From: Candidatus Avimonas merdigallinarum
GTDB taxonomy: Bacteria > Bacillota > Clostridia > Oscillospirales > Acutalibacteraceae
DNA: 48,085 bases
Direction: 5' to 3'
Assembly (NCBI GenBank): GCA_904377855.1
Contig: CAJFGS010000073.1
Span: 1 to 48,085, forward strand
The position numbers were made by a program, and so were the translations under genes. Of the stretch, positions 18,130-27,801 are shown in pieces. Under the pieces are notes generated by a model that was given only the letters and a program-made list of their open reading frames with translations, ran no database searches and was not told the DNA's origin. Position 1 is the stretch's first letter. Each line of letters begins with the position of its first letter.

Positions 18130-20244
18130 ATGATGGCAATAATACGAAAATGGATCGCGGCCTCGGTATGTACGGCCGCTTTGCTCGGGCTCTGCCTTCC
18201 TGCCGCCGCCCAAGAGGCAGATGGCATGCGGCGTATAGAAGGGGAACCGGTTTATGAGTCCTTCATCTACATCGACGATGGAGAAAACGGGATCGTGGAT
18301 ATTGTGTCACCCGCGGCCTATAAACCCGTCTTCCTGGCAGATGCCGCCTCTATGGGCACCGCGCTTTCAGAGCCGGCGGACCTCTTCGTACAGGGAAGCG
18401 AAATATATATTGTGGACCGGGCAGGCGGGAAAGTCATTATCACGGACCCGGAGTTCCGGATCGAAAAAGAGATAGCGGGTTTCGAGTGGCAGGGACAGAC
18501 GGAAACCTTTTTGAATCCCGAAGGCGTTTATGTGACGGCGGATAAAATTTATATTGCGGACACAGGCAACCGGCGAATTGTGGTGCTGAACCGGGACGGG
18601 GCATGCCTGTCGGTGATTACGGCTCCTCAGTCGGAACTGCTCTCCGAGAATCTGGTGTTTGAACCTCTGAAGGTTGCGGCGGATTCCCATGGACGGATCT
18701 ACGCCGTGGTAAAAGGGGTATACGAGGGCATTATGGAACTCTATGAGGATGGCGGATTTGCCGGATTTATTGGCAGTATTCCGGTTTCGCCCGATCCGCT
18801 GATGCTGTTCTGGAAAACCATTATGAGTCAGGAGGCCCGCAGCAAGCTGGCCAATTTTGTTCCAGTGGAATATACCAACCTGACGGTGGACAGCGCCGGC
18901 TTTATTTATGCCACATCGCTGGCAGATCAGAATATGAACTCCATTCGGCGGCTTAATTCCGCGGGAAGCGATATTCTGATCCGCAGTTCTCTGGGAGATA
19001 TTCCGGTCAACGGTGCCGTGACCGACGGCGAAGTGGAACTGGCCTCGGACTTTGCCGATATAGCGGCCGACGGCGACCGGATGTATTTTGCTCTGGACCG
19101 CAAGTATGGACGGATTTTCACTTATGATACCTTCGGCAATCTCCTGTTTGTGTTCGGAGGGACGTACACCGGGCAGACGGGCACATTTCAAAAAGCCTCC
19201 GCCATTGCCTTGTACGATGACCGGGTACTGGTCTCCGATATGGAGGCGGGAACCATCACAGTATTTGAACAAACCGATTATGCGCGGACCATTTTGCAGG
19301 GACTGTCGCTTTACGATCAGGATCAATACAAAGAAAGTATTGCCGCTTGGGAAACGGTGTTGGCGAGAAACCCGAATTATCGGCTGGCCTACGACAAAAT
19401 TGGCATGGCTCTGTATCAGCTGGGGCGGTATGAGGAGGCCATGACCTGTTTTGAAGAGGCGGGAGATCAGGAACAATATTCCAAAGCCTTTTCCCGGGTG
19501 CGGGAGGAAACGTTTTCGGATAATTTCCCCTGGATTGTAGGAGGCGGCCTTCTGGTTCTGATCCTGCTGTCGGTTCTCATACGCGGAATCCGCAAATGGT
19601 TTAAAACGCACCCGGTTAAAAACGGCGGAATCCTGGACAGTCTGGGATACGTCTTTCATGTACTCAGGCATCCCATCGATGGATTCTGGGACTTGAAAAA
19701 CGAGAAGCGAGGGCGGCTGTGGGTATCCACCTTGCTGATTCTGCTGACGGTCGTTGCCTTTGCCATGGAACGTGGGCTGACGGGCTTTGCCCTGGCCTCT
19801 GAGCCGTTCAGTCAGCTGGATTGGAGTCACGAACTCAAGCTGGTTTTGATCCCGGTGGGATTGTTTTTAGTAGCCAATATTTCGGTGACATCGTTAATGG
19901 ACGGAAAGGGGACCTTTCGGCAGCTGTATACGGCCGCAGGATATGTTCTGACACCGTTTATTTTGGTCAAGATTCCCCTGACGCTGATCAGCGGTCTTTT
20001 GACCGTGGACGAAGCCATGTATGTATCCTTATTATCGGCGCTGACGCTGATCTATGTAGGAATTCTGATGCTGGCCGCGCTGTCGGGCACCCACGAATAT
20101 ACCGGTGGCAAAACCGTAGGAGTGGCTCTCCTCACCGGCGTGGTGATGGTAATCATCTGCTTTATCTGCGTGCTGTTCTTCTTCTTGTTCACGGAAATCG
20201 CGGGTTTCCTGTATACCATAGTGGAGGAATTGAGATACCGATGA
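18130..20244 (+). CDS. Exported NHL-repeat/TPR protein with Yip1-like membrane domain
   Basis: A 704-aa protein. The signal peptide (about 1-27) is followed by NHL-type propeller repeats at about 75-390 (LNPEGVYVTADKIYIADTGN, RRIVVLNRDG, FKYDTFGNLL-like strands). A TPR segment lies at about 395-455 (YKESIAAWETVLARNPNYRL, GRYEEAMTCFEEAG) and a membrane helix at about 465-485. A C-terminal domain of several membrane helices resembles the Yip1 family (about 510-700). The propeller and TPR face outside, so it may be a surface sensor or a scaffold for the transport system. Its stop overlaps the next start as ATGA, which implies joint expression with the following lipoprotein. No enzymatic motif is seen. 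Confidence 0.75.
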   Translation: MMAIIRKWIAASVCTAALLGLCLPAAAQEADGMRRIEGEPVYESFIYIDDGENGIVDIVSPAAYKPVFLADAASMGTALSEPADLFVQGSEIYIVDRAGGKVIITDPEFRIEKEIAGFEWQGQTETFLNPEGVYVTADKIYIADTGNRRIVVLNRDGACLSVITAPQSELLSENLVFEPLKVAADSHGRIYAVVKGVYEGIMELYEDGGFAGFIGSIPVSPDPLMLFWKTIMSQEARSKLANFVPVEYTNLTVDSAGFIYATSLADQNMNSIRRLNSAGSDILIRSSLGDIPVNGAVTDGEVELASDFADIAADGDRMYFALDRKYGRIFTYDTFGNLLFVFGGTYTGQTGTFQKASAIALYDDRVLVSDMEAGTITVFEQTDYARTILQGLSLYDQDQYKESIAAWETVLARNPNYRLAYDKIGMALYQLGRYEEAMTCFEEAGDQEQYSKAFSRVREETFSDNFPWIVGGGLLVLILLSVLIRGIRKWFKTHPVKNGGILDSLGYVFHVLRHPIDGFWDLKNEKRGRLWVSTLLILLTVVAFAMERGLTGFALASEPFSQLDWSHELKLVLIPVGLFLVANISVTSLMDGKGTFRQLYTAAGYVLTPFILVKIPLTLISGLLTVDEAMYVSLLSALTLIYVGILMLAALSGTHEYTGGKTVGVALLTGVVMVIICFICVLFFFLFTEIAGFLYTIVEELRYR

Positions 20245-22775
20245 AAAGGCTAACGATAATCGCCGTATTGTGTATAATGGTATTCCTCAGCTCCGGCTGT
20301 ACCGGTTCGCTGAGTGTGGCATCTCTGTCGGATTACCGCAAGGAAGCCGTCGCCTATACCGCCTTGGGCGGCACAGGCAGTTTACTGCCGGATACGAAGG
20401 ATACGGAGGAACTGACGCTGGCAGGGGAAAACGAGTATCTGCAGATGTATTACCAGGAAAGCACGGCCGCCGTATCGATTTTTGACCGGCGCAGCGGCAC
20501 CTGGTGGCATACCAATCCAGCGGACGGGAACGAATCCCTCTCGCCCGAGGCACAGTCCCAGATTACCATGGACACCGTCAATTCCTCCGGAGTCATCCGC
20601 CATTACACATCCTACAGTGACTCATTGATGATGCGCCAGGTACAGTTTACGGCAGCAGACAACAAACTGACGGTTACATATGTATTCGGCAATACCGGCC
20701 CCGATCTGACCGGAATTCCACGAAAGCTTACAGGCGAACGGTACAACGCGCTTTATGAACGGATGGATGAGGAAGGACAAAAGCGTTTAAGAAATCGTTA
20801 TGAATATGACGAAAATACCGACATATGGAGTCTCAAGGAAACCAATCTGACCAAGGACATGACCGAAAAGCTCAAGCAGTCCCTGGACAGCATCGGGTAT
20901 TCGGAGCAGGAGCTGGCGGCAGACCATGCGGCTGCCGGCGTAGAGAATGTGGAAGAAGAGTCAGGGGGATTCACGTTTCCGCTGGAATATATCCTGCAGG
21001 ACGATTCCCTGCTCGTCCGCATAAATGGGGAAAACATACAGATTCCCAAAAACGAATTCGTAACCTCTCTGAATGTACTCAAATATTTCGGGGCCCTTGC
21101 ATCAGGACAGGAAGGGTATCTGCTGATTCCCGACGGTTCCGGTGCGCTGGTCGGCACAGACCCGGTGAAGGGCAACGTAGGGCTGTACAGACAGCGTATA
21201 TACGGTCAGGATGAGGCTATGACCAATGTATCTCAGGGAAGCAACCAGCAACAGGATATTTTATTGCCCGTGTTCGGGATCAGCCGGCCCACCGGCGGTG
21301 TACTGGCTGTAATCGAGGACAACGAGGCCTCGGCGTTTATCGAGGCGACCGGCGTGGGGTATCTGGACAATTTTGCCACAGCGGCCGCCTGCTTTGAAAT
21401 CAACGCGGCGGAGAATATCGGATTGAGCGCCTCGGACCGGTCCACCTTCTGGATCTCCACGGAAAGCCGGTATCAGGGGAACTCAGATATTCGGTATGTT
21501 TTTCTGGAACCGGAGAAAAGTGATTATTCCAGCATGGCTGGGTACTATCGTCAGTATCTGCAACGCTACGGCGGCTTGCGCCCCATGGAGGAAACCGCCG
21601 GCGATCTACCCCTGTTTATGGAAACCGTAGGGGCCGTGAGCACACAGGTATCAACTGCCGGCTTTTTGCATAACGCCGATGTGGTGCTGACCGCCTACGA
21701 GGACCATATTGCTATGCTGGAACAACTTTCCCAGCAAGGTGTAAATACCGTAAATGTGCTGCTAACCGGCTGGATGGAGGGCGGGATAGACCAACCTCTG
21801 GCGGACGAGGCGGCCCTGATGAAGGAGCTGGGCGGTGAACAGGGATTCCGTGCGCTGACGGAATATGCCTCGCAAAGCGGGGGGCGGATATGCCTGTATC
21901 CGGAGGTGCTGCTAAATTCCATGTCGCCTGAAGACAGCCTGTGGAAGCGCAGCCAATACGGAGCACTTACGCTGGGTCAGAAAAAAAGTACCTTGGAGCA
22001 ATACGACATCGTCACAGGCCAGCAGGAGGATGAAGAGACATTTCGTCCTCTCGTATCTCCCGGTTTCCAGAAAGCCCTGACGACGCAGTTTCTTTCTTCT
22101 TTCCAGCCGTTGGGAGCCGGTGGTCTCTGTATTGGAGATCTGGCGCAAAATGTATACAGCGATTACAACAACCGGCAAGAGGCTCTGCGGCAGTATGCCC
22201 TGGCTCAGTCCAAGGATATCCTGAAGACGGCGGCACAGGAAGCCGGCGGTCTGCTGCTCCGTTCGCCCAACAATGTGTCTGCCCCGCTTTCCCGGGTTTT
22301 CAGCGATGTGCCGTCTTCTTCCAGTAGTTATTTGCTGTCCTCCGAGTCGGTTCCGTTTTATCAGATGGTGTTTCATGGGACGGCGGATTACGCAATGGAA
22401 GATCTCAATAACAGTGCGGACTTTCGAGAGGGGCTGCTCAAATGCGTGGAATACGGCGCATGCCCCAAATTCAAATTTATCTACAGGGAGGACGACCGGC
22501 TTCGCTTTGGGGAATATCATTGGCTAAAAGCCGCTGATTTCGGTCAGATGCTGGAACAGGCCGCAGAAAGCTACACCTATGTCAATCAGCTGCTTGGACC
22601 GGTGCGGACTGCGGAGATGGTTCGTCATGAAAAACTGGCCGAAGGGGTATACGCTACAGATTACGACAACGGGTATACGATATATGTAAACTATAATTCC
22701 GAGACGGTGGAATGGCAGGGCGTGTCGATTCCGGGACGGGATGCGGTCTTACAAGAAACAGGAGGGGGATTATAA
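20241..22775 (+). CDS. DUF5696-type lipoprotein with glycosidase-like features
   Basis: An 844-aa lipoprotein with lipobox LSSGC (Cys 20). ATG 20241 is chosen because it begins the signal peptide and overlaps the previous stop. Residues about 55-330 look like a beta-sandwich (SIFDRRSGTWWHTNP). Residues about 470-790 have alternating strands and helices like a TIM barrel: VNTVNVLLTGWMEGG, GGRICLYPEVLL, GLCIGDLAQNVYSDYN (Asp 633), and SVPFYQMVFHGTADYA, the last resembling late strands of retaining glycosidases. From memory the protein matches the DUF5696 group found beside Yip1-like proteins and sugar permeases in Paenibacillus and relatives. A glycoside hydrolase role is inference; no catalytic pair is proven. 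Confidence 0.65.
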   Translation: MKRLTIIAVLCIMVFLSSGCTGSLSVASLSDYRKEAVAYTALGGTGSLLPDTKDTEELTLAGENEYLQMYYQESTAAVSIFDRRSGTWWHTNPADGNESLSPEAQSQITMDTVNSSGVIRHYTSYSDSLMMRQVQFTAADNKLTVTYVFGNTGPDLTGIPRKLTGERYNALYERMDEEGQKRLRNRYEYDENTDIWSLKETNLTKDMTEKLKQSLDSIGYSEQELAADHAAAGVENVEEESGGFTFPLEYILQDDSLLVRINGENIQIPKNEFVTSLNVLKYFGALASGQEGYLLIPDGSGALVGTDPVKGNVGLYRQRIYGQDEAMTNVSQGSNQQQDILLPVFGISRPTGGVLAVIEDNEASAFIEATGVGYLDNFATAAACFEINAAENIGLSASDRSTFWISTESRYQGNSDIRYVFLEPEKSDYSSMAGYYRQYLQRYGGLRPMEETAGDLPLFMETVGAVSTQVSTAGFLHNADVVLTAYEDHIAMLEQLSQQGVNTVNVLLTGWMEGGIDQPLADEAALMKELGGEQGFRALTEYASQSGGRICLYPEVLLNSMSPEDSLWKRSQYGALTLGQKKSTLEQYDIVTGQQEDEETFRPLVSPGFQKALTTQFLSSFQPLGAGGLCIGDLAQNVYSDYNNRQEALRQYALAQSKDILKTAAQEAGGLLLRSPNNVSAPLSRVFSDVPSSSSSYLLSSESVPFYQMVFHGTADYAMEDLNNSADFREGLLKCVEYGACPKFKFIYREDDRLRFGEYHWLKAADFGQMLEQAAESYTYVNQLLGPVRTAEMVRHEKLAEGVYATDYDNGYTIYVNYNSETVEWQGVSIPGRDAVLQETGGGL

Positions 22776-23689
22776 TGCGCAGTCTATTTAGCACAGACAA
22801 ATTGACTCGAAAGCGCAATATGTTCGGCCTGGTTTTCCTGATTCCCTGGCTGGTCGGCTTTCTCTTGTTTTTTTGTTACCCGCTGGTACATTCTGCCGTG
22901 ATCAGCTTTCAGAAGGTGTCTTTTCTGCCGGGGGGCGGCCTGTCCGCGCAATGGGTGGGCTTTGAAAATTTTATCAGCGCCCTGACCCGGGATGAGAATT
23001 TTATCCGGTATGCCGCCCAGTCCCTATTGGATCTGGTAATAAACGTACCGGTCTGCCTGGTGTTTTCCTTTTTCGTAGCGGTGCTGCTTCATCAAAAATT
23101 CCAAGGGAACTTTATTGTAAAATCCATTTTCTTTCTGCCGGTTATTTTGGGGACGGGCCTGTTTTTGAGCGTCAACGAACAGTTTGCCAACGATACGGCG
23201 GTTCAGGGAGCCATGGAGGAGGGCGCGAATTCCCTGGGCTTTCTGCAAAGCATGAATATTGTGGAATTGCTCAATGACATCGGCATTCCTTCCAACGTTA
23301 CAGAATACATCACCGGGCCGGTTGACCGCATTTACAGCGTAATTTCCATGTCCAGTATTCAGATCTTTGTGTTTCTGGCGGGCCTGAATTCCATCAACTC
23401 CTCGCTGTATGAGGCCGCCTATGTGGAAGGAGCTAACGGCTGGACCTCTTTCTGGAAAATCACTTTTCCGCTGGTTTCCCCGGTCATGGTCATCAATGTG
23501 GTATATTCGCTGATCGACAATTTTACCATGTCCACCAACGTTACCATGAATTATGCCTGGGACGTGTCCTTCCAAAATTTTGATTTGGGTCTAGCCGGAG
23601 CCATGATGTGGCTGTACTGCCTGACGCTGGCGGTTATTGTCGGAGCGGCTGTTTTCCTGATTTCAAAACGTGTGGTGTATCAGTCGTAG
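22775..23689 (+). CDS. Sugar ABC permease, MalF type (second set)
   Basis: A 304-aa membrane protein, six predicted helices beginning at MFGLVFLIPWLVGFLLFF, with the EAA loop EAAYVEGANGWTSFWKITFP. It starts inside the stop of the DUF5696-type gene (TAATG) after GGAGGGGG, so the two are coupled. With the next gene it forms a second permease pair, distinct in sequence from the one at 16277-18090. No binding-protein gene lies directly beside this pair; the upstream lipoproteins are candidates. Confidence 0.92.
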   Translation: MRSLFSTDKLTRKRNMFGLVFLIPWLVGFLLFFCYPLVHSAVISFQKVSFLPGGGLSAQWVGFENFISALTRDENFIRYAAQSLLDLVINVPVCLVFSFFVAVLLHQKFQGNFIVKSIFFLPVILGTGLFLSVNEQFANDTAVQGAMEEGANSLGFLQSMNIVELLNDIGIPSNVTEYITGPVDRIYSVISMSSIQIFVFLAGLNSINSSLYEAAYVEGANGWTSFWKITFPLVSPVMVINVVYSLIDNFTMSTNVTMNYAWDVSFQNFDLGLAGAMMWLYCLTLAVIVGAAVFLISKRVVYQS

Positions 23690-23702
23690 GAGGTATTCAC
23701 AT

Positions 23703-24668
23703 ATGTTCAATGATCGGATTCAGAAAATGGCGGCTGCACATCCTGCCGTTAAACGGTACCGCGGTGCGGCGCGCAAAGGACGTCAATGGCTGTGGGCGCT
23801 TGTCCGTGCGGTATTTATCATTGGCTTTTCCTTTGTCGTGCTGTATCCACTTTTGAAGATGATTTCTCAATCTTTTATGGAATATCGCGATTTGTACGAC
23901 GCTTCCGTTTTATGGCTGCCCAAGCATTTTACATTGGAAAATTATACTTATGTTATCCAGTGGATGGATTACGGTCCTTCGTTTTTGAACAGCCTGTGGA
24001 GTTCCGCGCTGGCCACGGCGCTCCAGCTGTTTTCCTGTGCGACGGCGGGATACGCATTCGCCCGTTATCGGTTTCCTTTTCACCGTGTACTGTTTGGCGG
24101 GGTCATCGCCATGTTGATTATTCCGCCACAACTTACCATGATGGCGTCCTATATGCACTTCTACGACTTTGATGTGGCCAATATCCTGCATCTGACCACC
24201 GGCAAGGGGATTAATCTGCTGGACAGTCAGTGGCCCATCATGCTGATGTCCGCCACCGGCACCGGAATCCGCAGCGGCTTGTTTATCTATATGTTCCGGC
24301 AGTTTTTCCGGTCCCTGCCGCGGGAGACCGAGGAAGCGGCTATGGTGGACGGCGCGGGGCATTTCCGTATATTCTTCTCCATCATGCTTCCCGGGGCCAC
24401 CACGGTATTGGTGACGGTGGCGCTGTTCAGCTTTGTATGGCAGTGGAACGATGTGTTCTTTACCAATCTGTATAACCGCACCTTCACGAATCTGACAATG
24501 CAGACCCAGATGATCGCCTCCAATATTGTGGATACTCTGGATCCGGTAGTCGCCCAGTTGCGCCGTTCGACGGCGTTGCTGCTAACCATAGCCCCTCTCG
24601 TACTGCTGTTCTTGGTTATGCAGCGCTTCTTTGTGGAATCTGTGGAACGCTCGGGCGTTGTGGGGTGA
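23703..24668 (+). CDS. Sugar ABC permease, MalG type (second set)
   Basis: A 321-aa membrane permease. A basic N-terminus (RYRGAARKGRQW) is followed by about six helices from FIIGFSFVVLYPLLKM; the EAA loop is EAAMVDGAGHFRIFFSIMLP. ATG 23703 follows GGAGG at good spacing; a longer frame from 23670 would overlap the previous gene. It pairs with the preceding permease. Confidence 0.92.
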   Translation: MFNDRIQKMAAAHPAVKRYRGAARKGRQWLWALVRAVFIIGFSFVVLYPLLKMISQSFMEYRDLYDASVLWLPKHFTLENYTYVIQWMDYGPSFLNSLWSSALATALQLFSCATAGYAFARYRFPFHRVLFGGVIAMLIIPPQLTMMASYMHFYDFDVANILHLTTGKGINLLDSQWPIMLMSATGTGIRSGLFIYMFRQFFRSLPRETEEAAMVDGAGHFRIFFSIMLPGATTVLVTVALFSFVWQWNDVFFTNLYNRTFTNLTMQTQMIASNIVDTLDPVVAQLRRSTALLLTIAPLVLLFLVMQRFFVESVERSGVVG

Positions 24669-24690
24669 ATATGAAAAAGGATATGATCGT

Positions 24691-25677
24691 ATGATACGAA
24701 TTGGACAAATCGGTATGGCCCACGACCATGCTGAAGGAAAGATGCTGGGATTGCGCAGCTACCCGGAAATATTTGACATAGTGGGGGTAGCCGAGGATAA
24801 TCCGCTGAATGTGGAACTATATGGAGGAAAGGAATGCTACCGAGACCTTCCCCTGCTTTCCGGGGAGGAACTGCTCAATATTCCCGGCCTGGATGCCGTT
24901 TTGGTAGAAACAGAGGAGCTGAAACTGATTGAAGCGGCGCAGCGCTGCGTAGACCGGGGACTGCATGTCCATGTGGATAAACCTGCTGGAACGCAGATCC
25001 ATGCGTTTGCTCACCTTCTTGAGGAAGCACGGAAAAAATCTCTGACGGTCCAGATGGCGTATATGTACCGATACAACCCCGCCGTGATGCGTTGCCTGGA
25101 ATTGGTGCGGGACGGTACATTGGGAGAGATTTACCAGGTAGATGCGATTATGGATAGCTGGCATACGCCGGAAAAGCGGAGGTGGATGAAGGATTTCCCG
25201 GGCGGAAATATGTTTTATCTGGGATGCCATATGGTGGACCTGATCCTTCTTATGGCCGGTCCGCCGGAACGCATTATCCCCTTCAATAAAAAAACGGGCT
25301 TGGACGGTATCGATACCGTTGATCATGGTTTTGCCGTGTTTATCTACAAAAACGGGATCTCCACTGCACGGGCAACCTCAACGGAGGTCAACGGTTTTTG
25401 CCGCCGGCAACTGGTGGTATGCGGCTCCAGAGGGACGGTGGAGATCAAGCCCTTGGAACGCACAGGGAAGAGCCCAAATCCGGTCTTTTCTTTGTCGGTG
25501 AACGGCCGGACGTTGGTGAACGAGTATGCCGATGTGACCTGTGACAGCGGCCGTTACGACACTATGCTGTTGGACTTTGCGGAAATGATCGGAGGGCGTA
25601 AGTCCAATCCGTTTACCTATGAATATGAATTGGCAGTACAGAAAGCGGTGCTGGCCGCCTGCGGCACAGCGGACTAA
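24691..25677 (+). CDS. Gfo/Idh/MocA-family oxidoreductase
   Basis: A 328-aa cytoplasmic NAD(P)-dependent dehydrogenase. The Rossmann motif is IGQIGMAHDHAEG at the N-terminus. The family lysine lies in HVDKPAG (the usual EKP motif, here DKP). The second domain carries YMYRYNPAVMRCLELV and the active-site histidine region FYLGCHMVD. Members oxidise or reduce sugars, inositols or glycosides. ATG 24691 begins the Rossmann strand and follows AAAAGG. It leads a group of three oxidoreductase genes placed between the transporters and the GH43 gene, which suggests they remodel the imported sugar. The substrate is unknown. Confidence 0.88.
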   Translation: MIRIGQIGMAHDHAEGKMLGLRSYPEIFDIVGVAEDNPLNVELYGGKECYRDLPLLSGEELLNIPGLDAVLVETEELKLIEAAQRCVDRGLHVHVDKPAGTQIHAFAHLLEEARKKSLTVQMAYMYRYNPAVMRCLELVRDGTLGEIYQVDAIMDSWHTPEKRRWMKDFPGGNMFYLGCHMVDLILLMAGPPERIIPFNKKTGLDGIDTVDHGFAVFIYKNGISTARATSTEVNGFCRRQLVVCGSRGTVEIKPLERTGKSPNPVFSLSVNGRTLVNEYADVTCDSGRYDTMLLDFAEMIGGRKSNPFTYEYELAVQKAVLAACGTAD

Positions 25678-25692
25678 GGAGTGCAGGGAATC

Positions 25693-26709
25693 ATGAAAAC
25701 CAACAAGATTGTATTTACCGATATCGGAAAGGCTGAACTTCAGGCCTTTGAGATAAACGGCTGTCCGGCGGAGCAAGAGGTGCTGATCGAAACGGCTTAT
25801 ACGGCGGTCAGCGCCGGAACCGAAAGGGCAGGCCTTATGCACATGCCCAATCAGGCGGACGAAGTGGATGGAGGGACCTTTCCCAAGATCTTTGGGTATA
25901 GCTGCGTGGGAACGGTAAAAGCAACGGGGAGCGGCGTCCGCCATGTAGTGCCCGGCGACCGGGTTATCGGCTATTGGTCACAGCACTCTCAGTATAACCT
26001 GCTGCCGGGAAAACGTGTTGTGAAAATCCGGCATGACTGCATACCGTCGGAACATGCCGTTTTTTTATTCATTGCTGCATTTTCTGCCGCCGGGCTTCGA
26101 AAAACCCGGCTGGAATTTGGAGAATCGGCCATGGTTTTCGGCATGGGATTGCTGGGTGCTTTGGCCGTACAGCTTTGCCGTATAGCCGGCGCCGTCCCAG
26201 TGATTGCAGCGGATTTGTCAGAGGATCGCCGCCGGCTGGCGTTGGAACTGGGAGCGGACTATGCCATGAATCCCAACGACAGGGATTTTGCTCGCCTGGC
26301 AAAAGATATGACCCGGGGAGGCAGGGGTGTCAACGCTATAGTGGAGGTTACAGGTCTGTCGATCGCCCTGAAGCAAGCTCTGGACGTGGTTGCGCCGATG
26401 GGGCGGGTGTCGTTGCTGGGCTGCACCAGAGTGTCGGACACCCCCATTGATTTTTATCAAAAGGTTCATCGACCGGGAGTAGAGATTATCGGCGCCCATA
26501 CCAACGCACGGCCCCATGTTGAATCTTATCCACATCACTGGACGCATCGAGACGATATAGAGGCGCTGATGGATCTGACAGCAGGCGGACGGTTAGATCT
26601 GTCCAAAATTCTGTCAGAAACGTATGCTCCGGAGGAGGCGCCGGAGGTATACCGCCGGTTGGCAGAAAACCGGGATTTCCCGGTAGGAGTCGTATTCCGC
26701 TGGAAATAG
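25693..26709 (+). CDS. Medium-chain dehydrogenase, zinc-independent type
   Basis: A 338-aa MDR-superfamily enzyme. The N-terminal GroES-like domain has YTAVSAGTERAG and GYSCVGTVKATGSGV..PGDRV. The usual zinc-site GHE is replaced by GYS, so it probably lacks the catalytic zinc. The Rossmann fold begins at VFGMGLLGALAVQL. Relatives include sorbitol/threonine-dehydrogenase-like and bacteriochlorophyllide-dehydrogenase-like enzymes that often sit beside Gfo/Idh/MocA genes. ATG 25693 is preferred over GTG 25681, which overlaps the GGAG ribosome site. It follows the Gfo/Idh gene by 15 bases, so the two likely act on one sugar or related intermediates. Confidence 0.82.
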   Translation: MKTNKIVFTDIGKAELQAFEINGCPAEQEVLIETAYTAVSAGTERAGLMHMPNQADEVDGGTFPKIFGYSCVGTVKATGSGVRHVVPGDRVIGYWSQHSQYNLLPGKRVVKIRHDCIPSEHAVFLFIAAFSAAGLRKTRLEFGESAMVFGMGLLGALAVQLCRIAGAVPVIAADLSEDRRRLALELGADYAMNPNDRDFARLAKDMTRGGRGVNAIVEVTGLSIALKQALDVVAPMGRVSLLGCTRVSDTPIDFYQKVHRPGVEIIGAHTNARPHVESYPHHWTHRDDIEALMDLTAGGRLDLSKILSETYAPEEAPEVYRRLAENRDFPVGVVFRWK

Positions 26710-26751
26710 GGGCCAGGGCAACGTCACACCAAAACGGATAGGAGTGAAAAA

Positions 26752-27735
26752 ATGAAAGCGGTTATGATCCGAGACCACGCACTGATCTGGGAGGATGTCC
26801 CCGATTTAAAACTGTCGGAGGGGGACGTTTTGGTAGAGGTCCATGCAGCAGCGGTTAACCGGGCGGATTTGATGCAGGTGGATGGAGATTACCCGCCGCC
26901 GGCCGGCTATCCAGAATGGCCGGGTTTAGAAATTGCCGGCGTTGTTAAAGAGATGTCGGAAACGGCGGCGCGAGACAGCCAATGGAAAATAGGCGATCCA
27001 GTTTGCGCTTTATTGGGCGGAGGTGGGTATGCCCAATACGCGGCGGTCCACCACTCCATGTTGATGCCTGTTCCCTCCGGACTCTCGATGATAGAAGCGG
27101 CCGCTCTGCCGGAGGCTTTTGCGACGGCCTACCTTAACTTGTTCATGGAGGGAGGCGCCAAGGCCGGACAGACTTTTCTCATGCACGCAGGGGCCAGTGG
27201 CTTGGCCAGTGTGGTGATTCCTATGGCCAAGGCTTTCGGCCTTCGCGTGATTACCACAGTGCTGAATCCGGAAAAAGCCGCCTCAATTTCCCATCTCAAG
27301 GCAGATGTGGTTGTAGACACCTCGTCGGAAAACATTGCGGAGGTTTTACAGCGGGAGGCAGAGACCGGTCATCCCCTGAATCTCGCCATTGACTGCCTGG
27401 GCGGCGAACAGGTGGGGGCCTGCCTTCCTTACGTGGCGTATGGCTGCCGCTGGATTTTAATAGCCACCCTGGCGGGTGATCGGACCGATGTGAACATGCG
27501 TACCATGTTCATGAAAAATATCCGCCTGATCGGCAGTACGCTGCGCAGCAAGCCGCCGGAGATCAAGGCGCAGATTCTGGTTAATCTGGTTCGGGATATT
27601 TGGCCTAAGGTGGAGTCAGGCGAAATACGGCCAACAATCTACAAGGTCCTGCCCATGGCGCAGGCCAACGCTGCTCATGCCCTCCTTCGTCAGGGCGACA
27701 GCGTTGGAAAGGTTGTGCTGACAACAGACTGCTGA
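26752..27735 (+). CDS. Quinone-oxidoreductase-like medium-chain dehydrogenase
   Basis: A 327-aa MDR protein of the NAD(P)H:quinone oxidoreductase (PIG3/QOR) type. Diagnostic segments are AAAVNRADLMQVDGDYPPP, WPGLEIAGVVKEM, the catalytic-domain ALPEAFATAYLNLF, and the nucleotide-binding HAGASGLASVVIPMAKAFG. These enzymes reduce quinones or alpha,beta-unsaturated carbonyls with NADPH and contain no zinc. AGGAG precedes ATG 26752. In this locus it could reduce an enone formed from an oxidised sugar, for example after a beta-elimination of a 3-keto-glycoside; that is inference. Confidence 0.85.
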   Translation: MKAVMIRDHALIWEDVPDLKLSEGDVLVEVHAAAVNRADLMQVDGDYPPPAGYPEWPGLEIAGVVKEMSETAARDSQWKIGDPVCALLGGGGYAQYAAVHHSMLMPVPSGLSMIEAAALPEAFATAYLNLFMEGGAKAGQTFLMHAGASGLASVVIPMAKAFGLRVITTVLNPEKAASISHLKADVVVDTSSENIAEVLQREAETGHPLNLAIDCLGGEQVGACLPYVAYGCRWILIATLAGDRTDVNMRTMFMKNIRLIGSTLRSKPPEIKAQILVNLVRDIWPKVESGEIRPTIYKVLPMAQANAAHALLRQGDSVGKVVLTTDC

Positions 27736-27801
27736 ATCCGGATAGAGGAGTGTGCGGCATAAATCGATGCCAATAACGGGAATAGGGGAAGGAGGCTCTT
27801 A

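Noticed and set aside
18367..19830. A 487-codon antisense frame in the NHL/TPR/Yip1 gene
   Set aside because: The sense strand has a signal peptide, propeller and TPR motifs; the antisense product resembles nothing.
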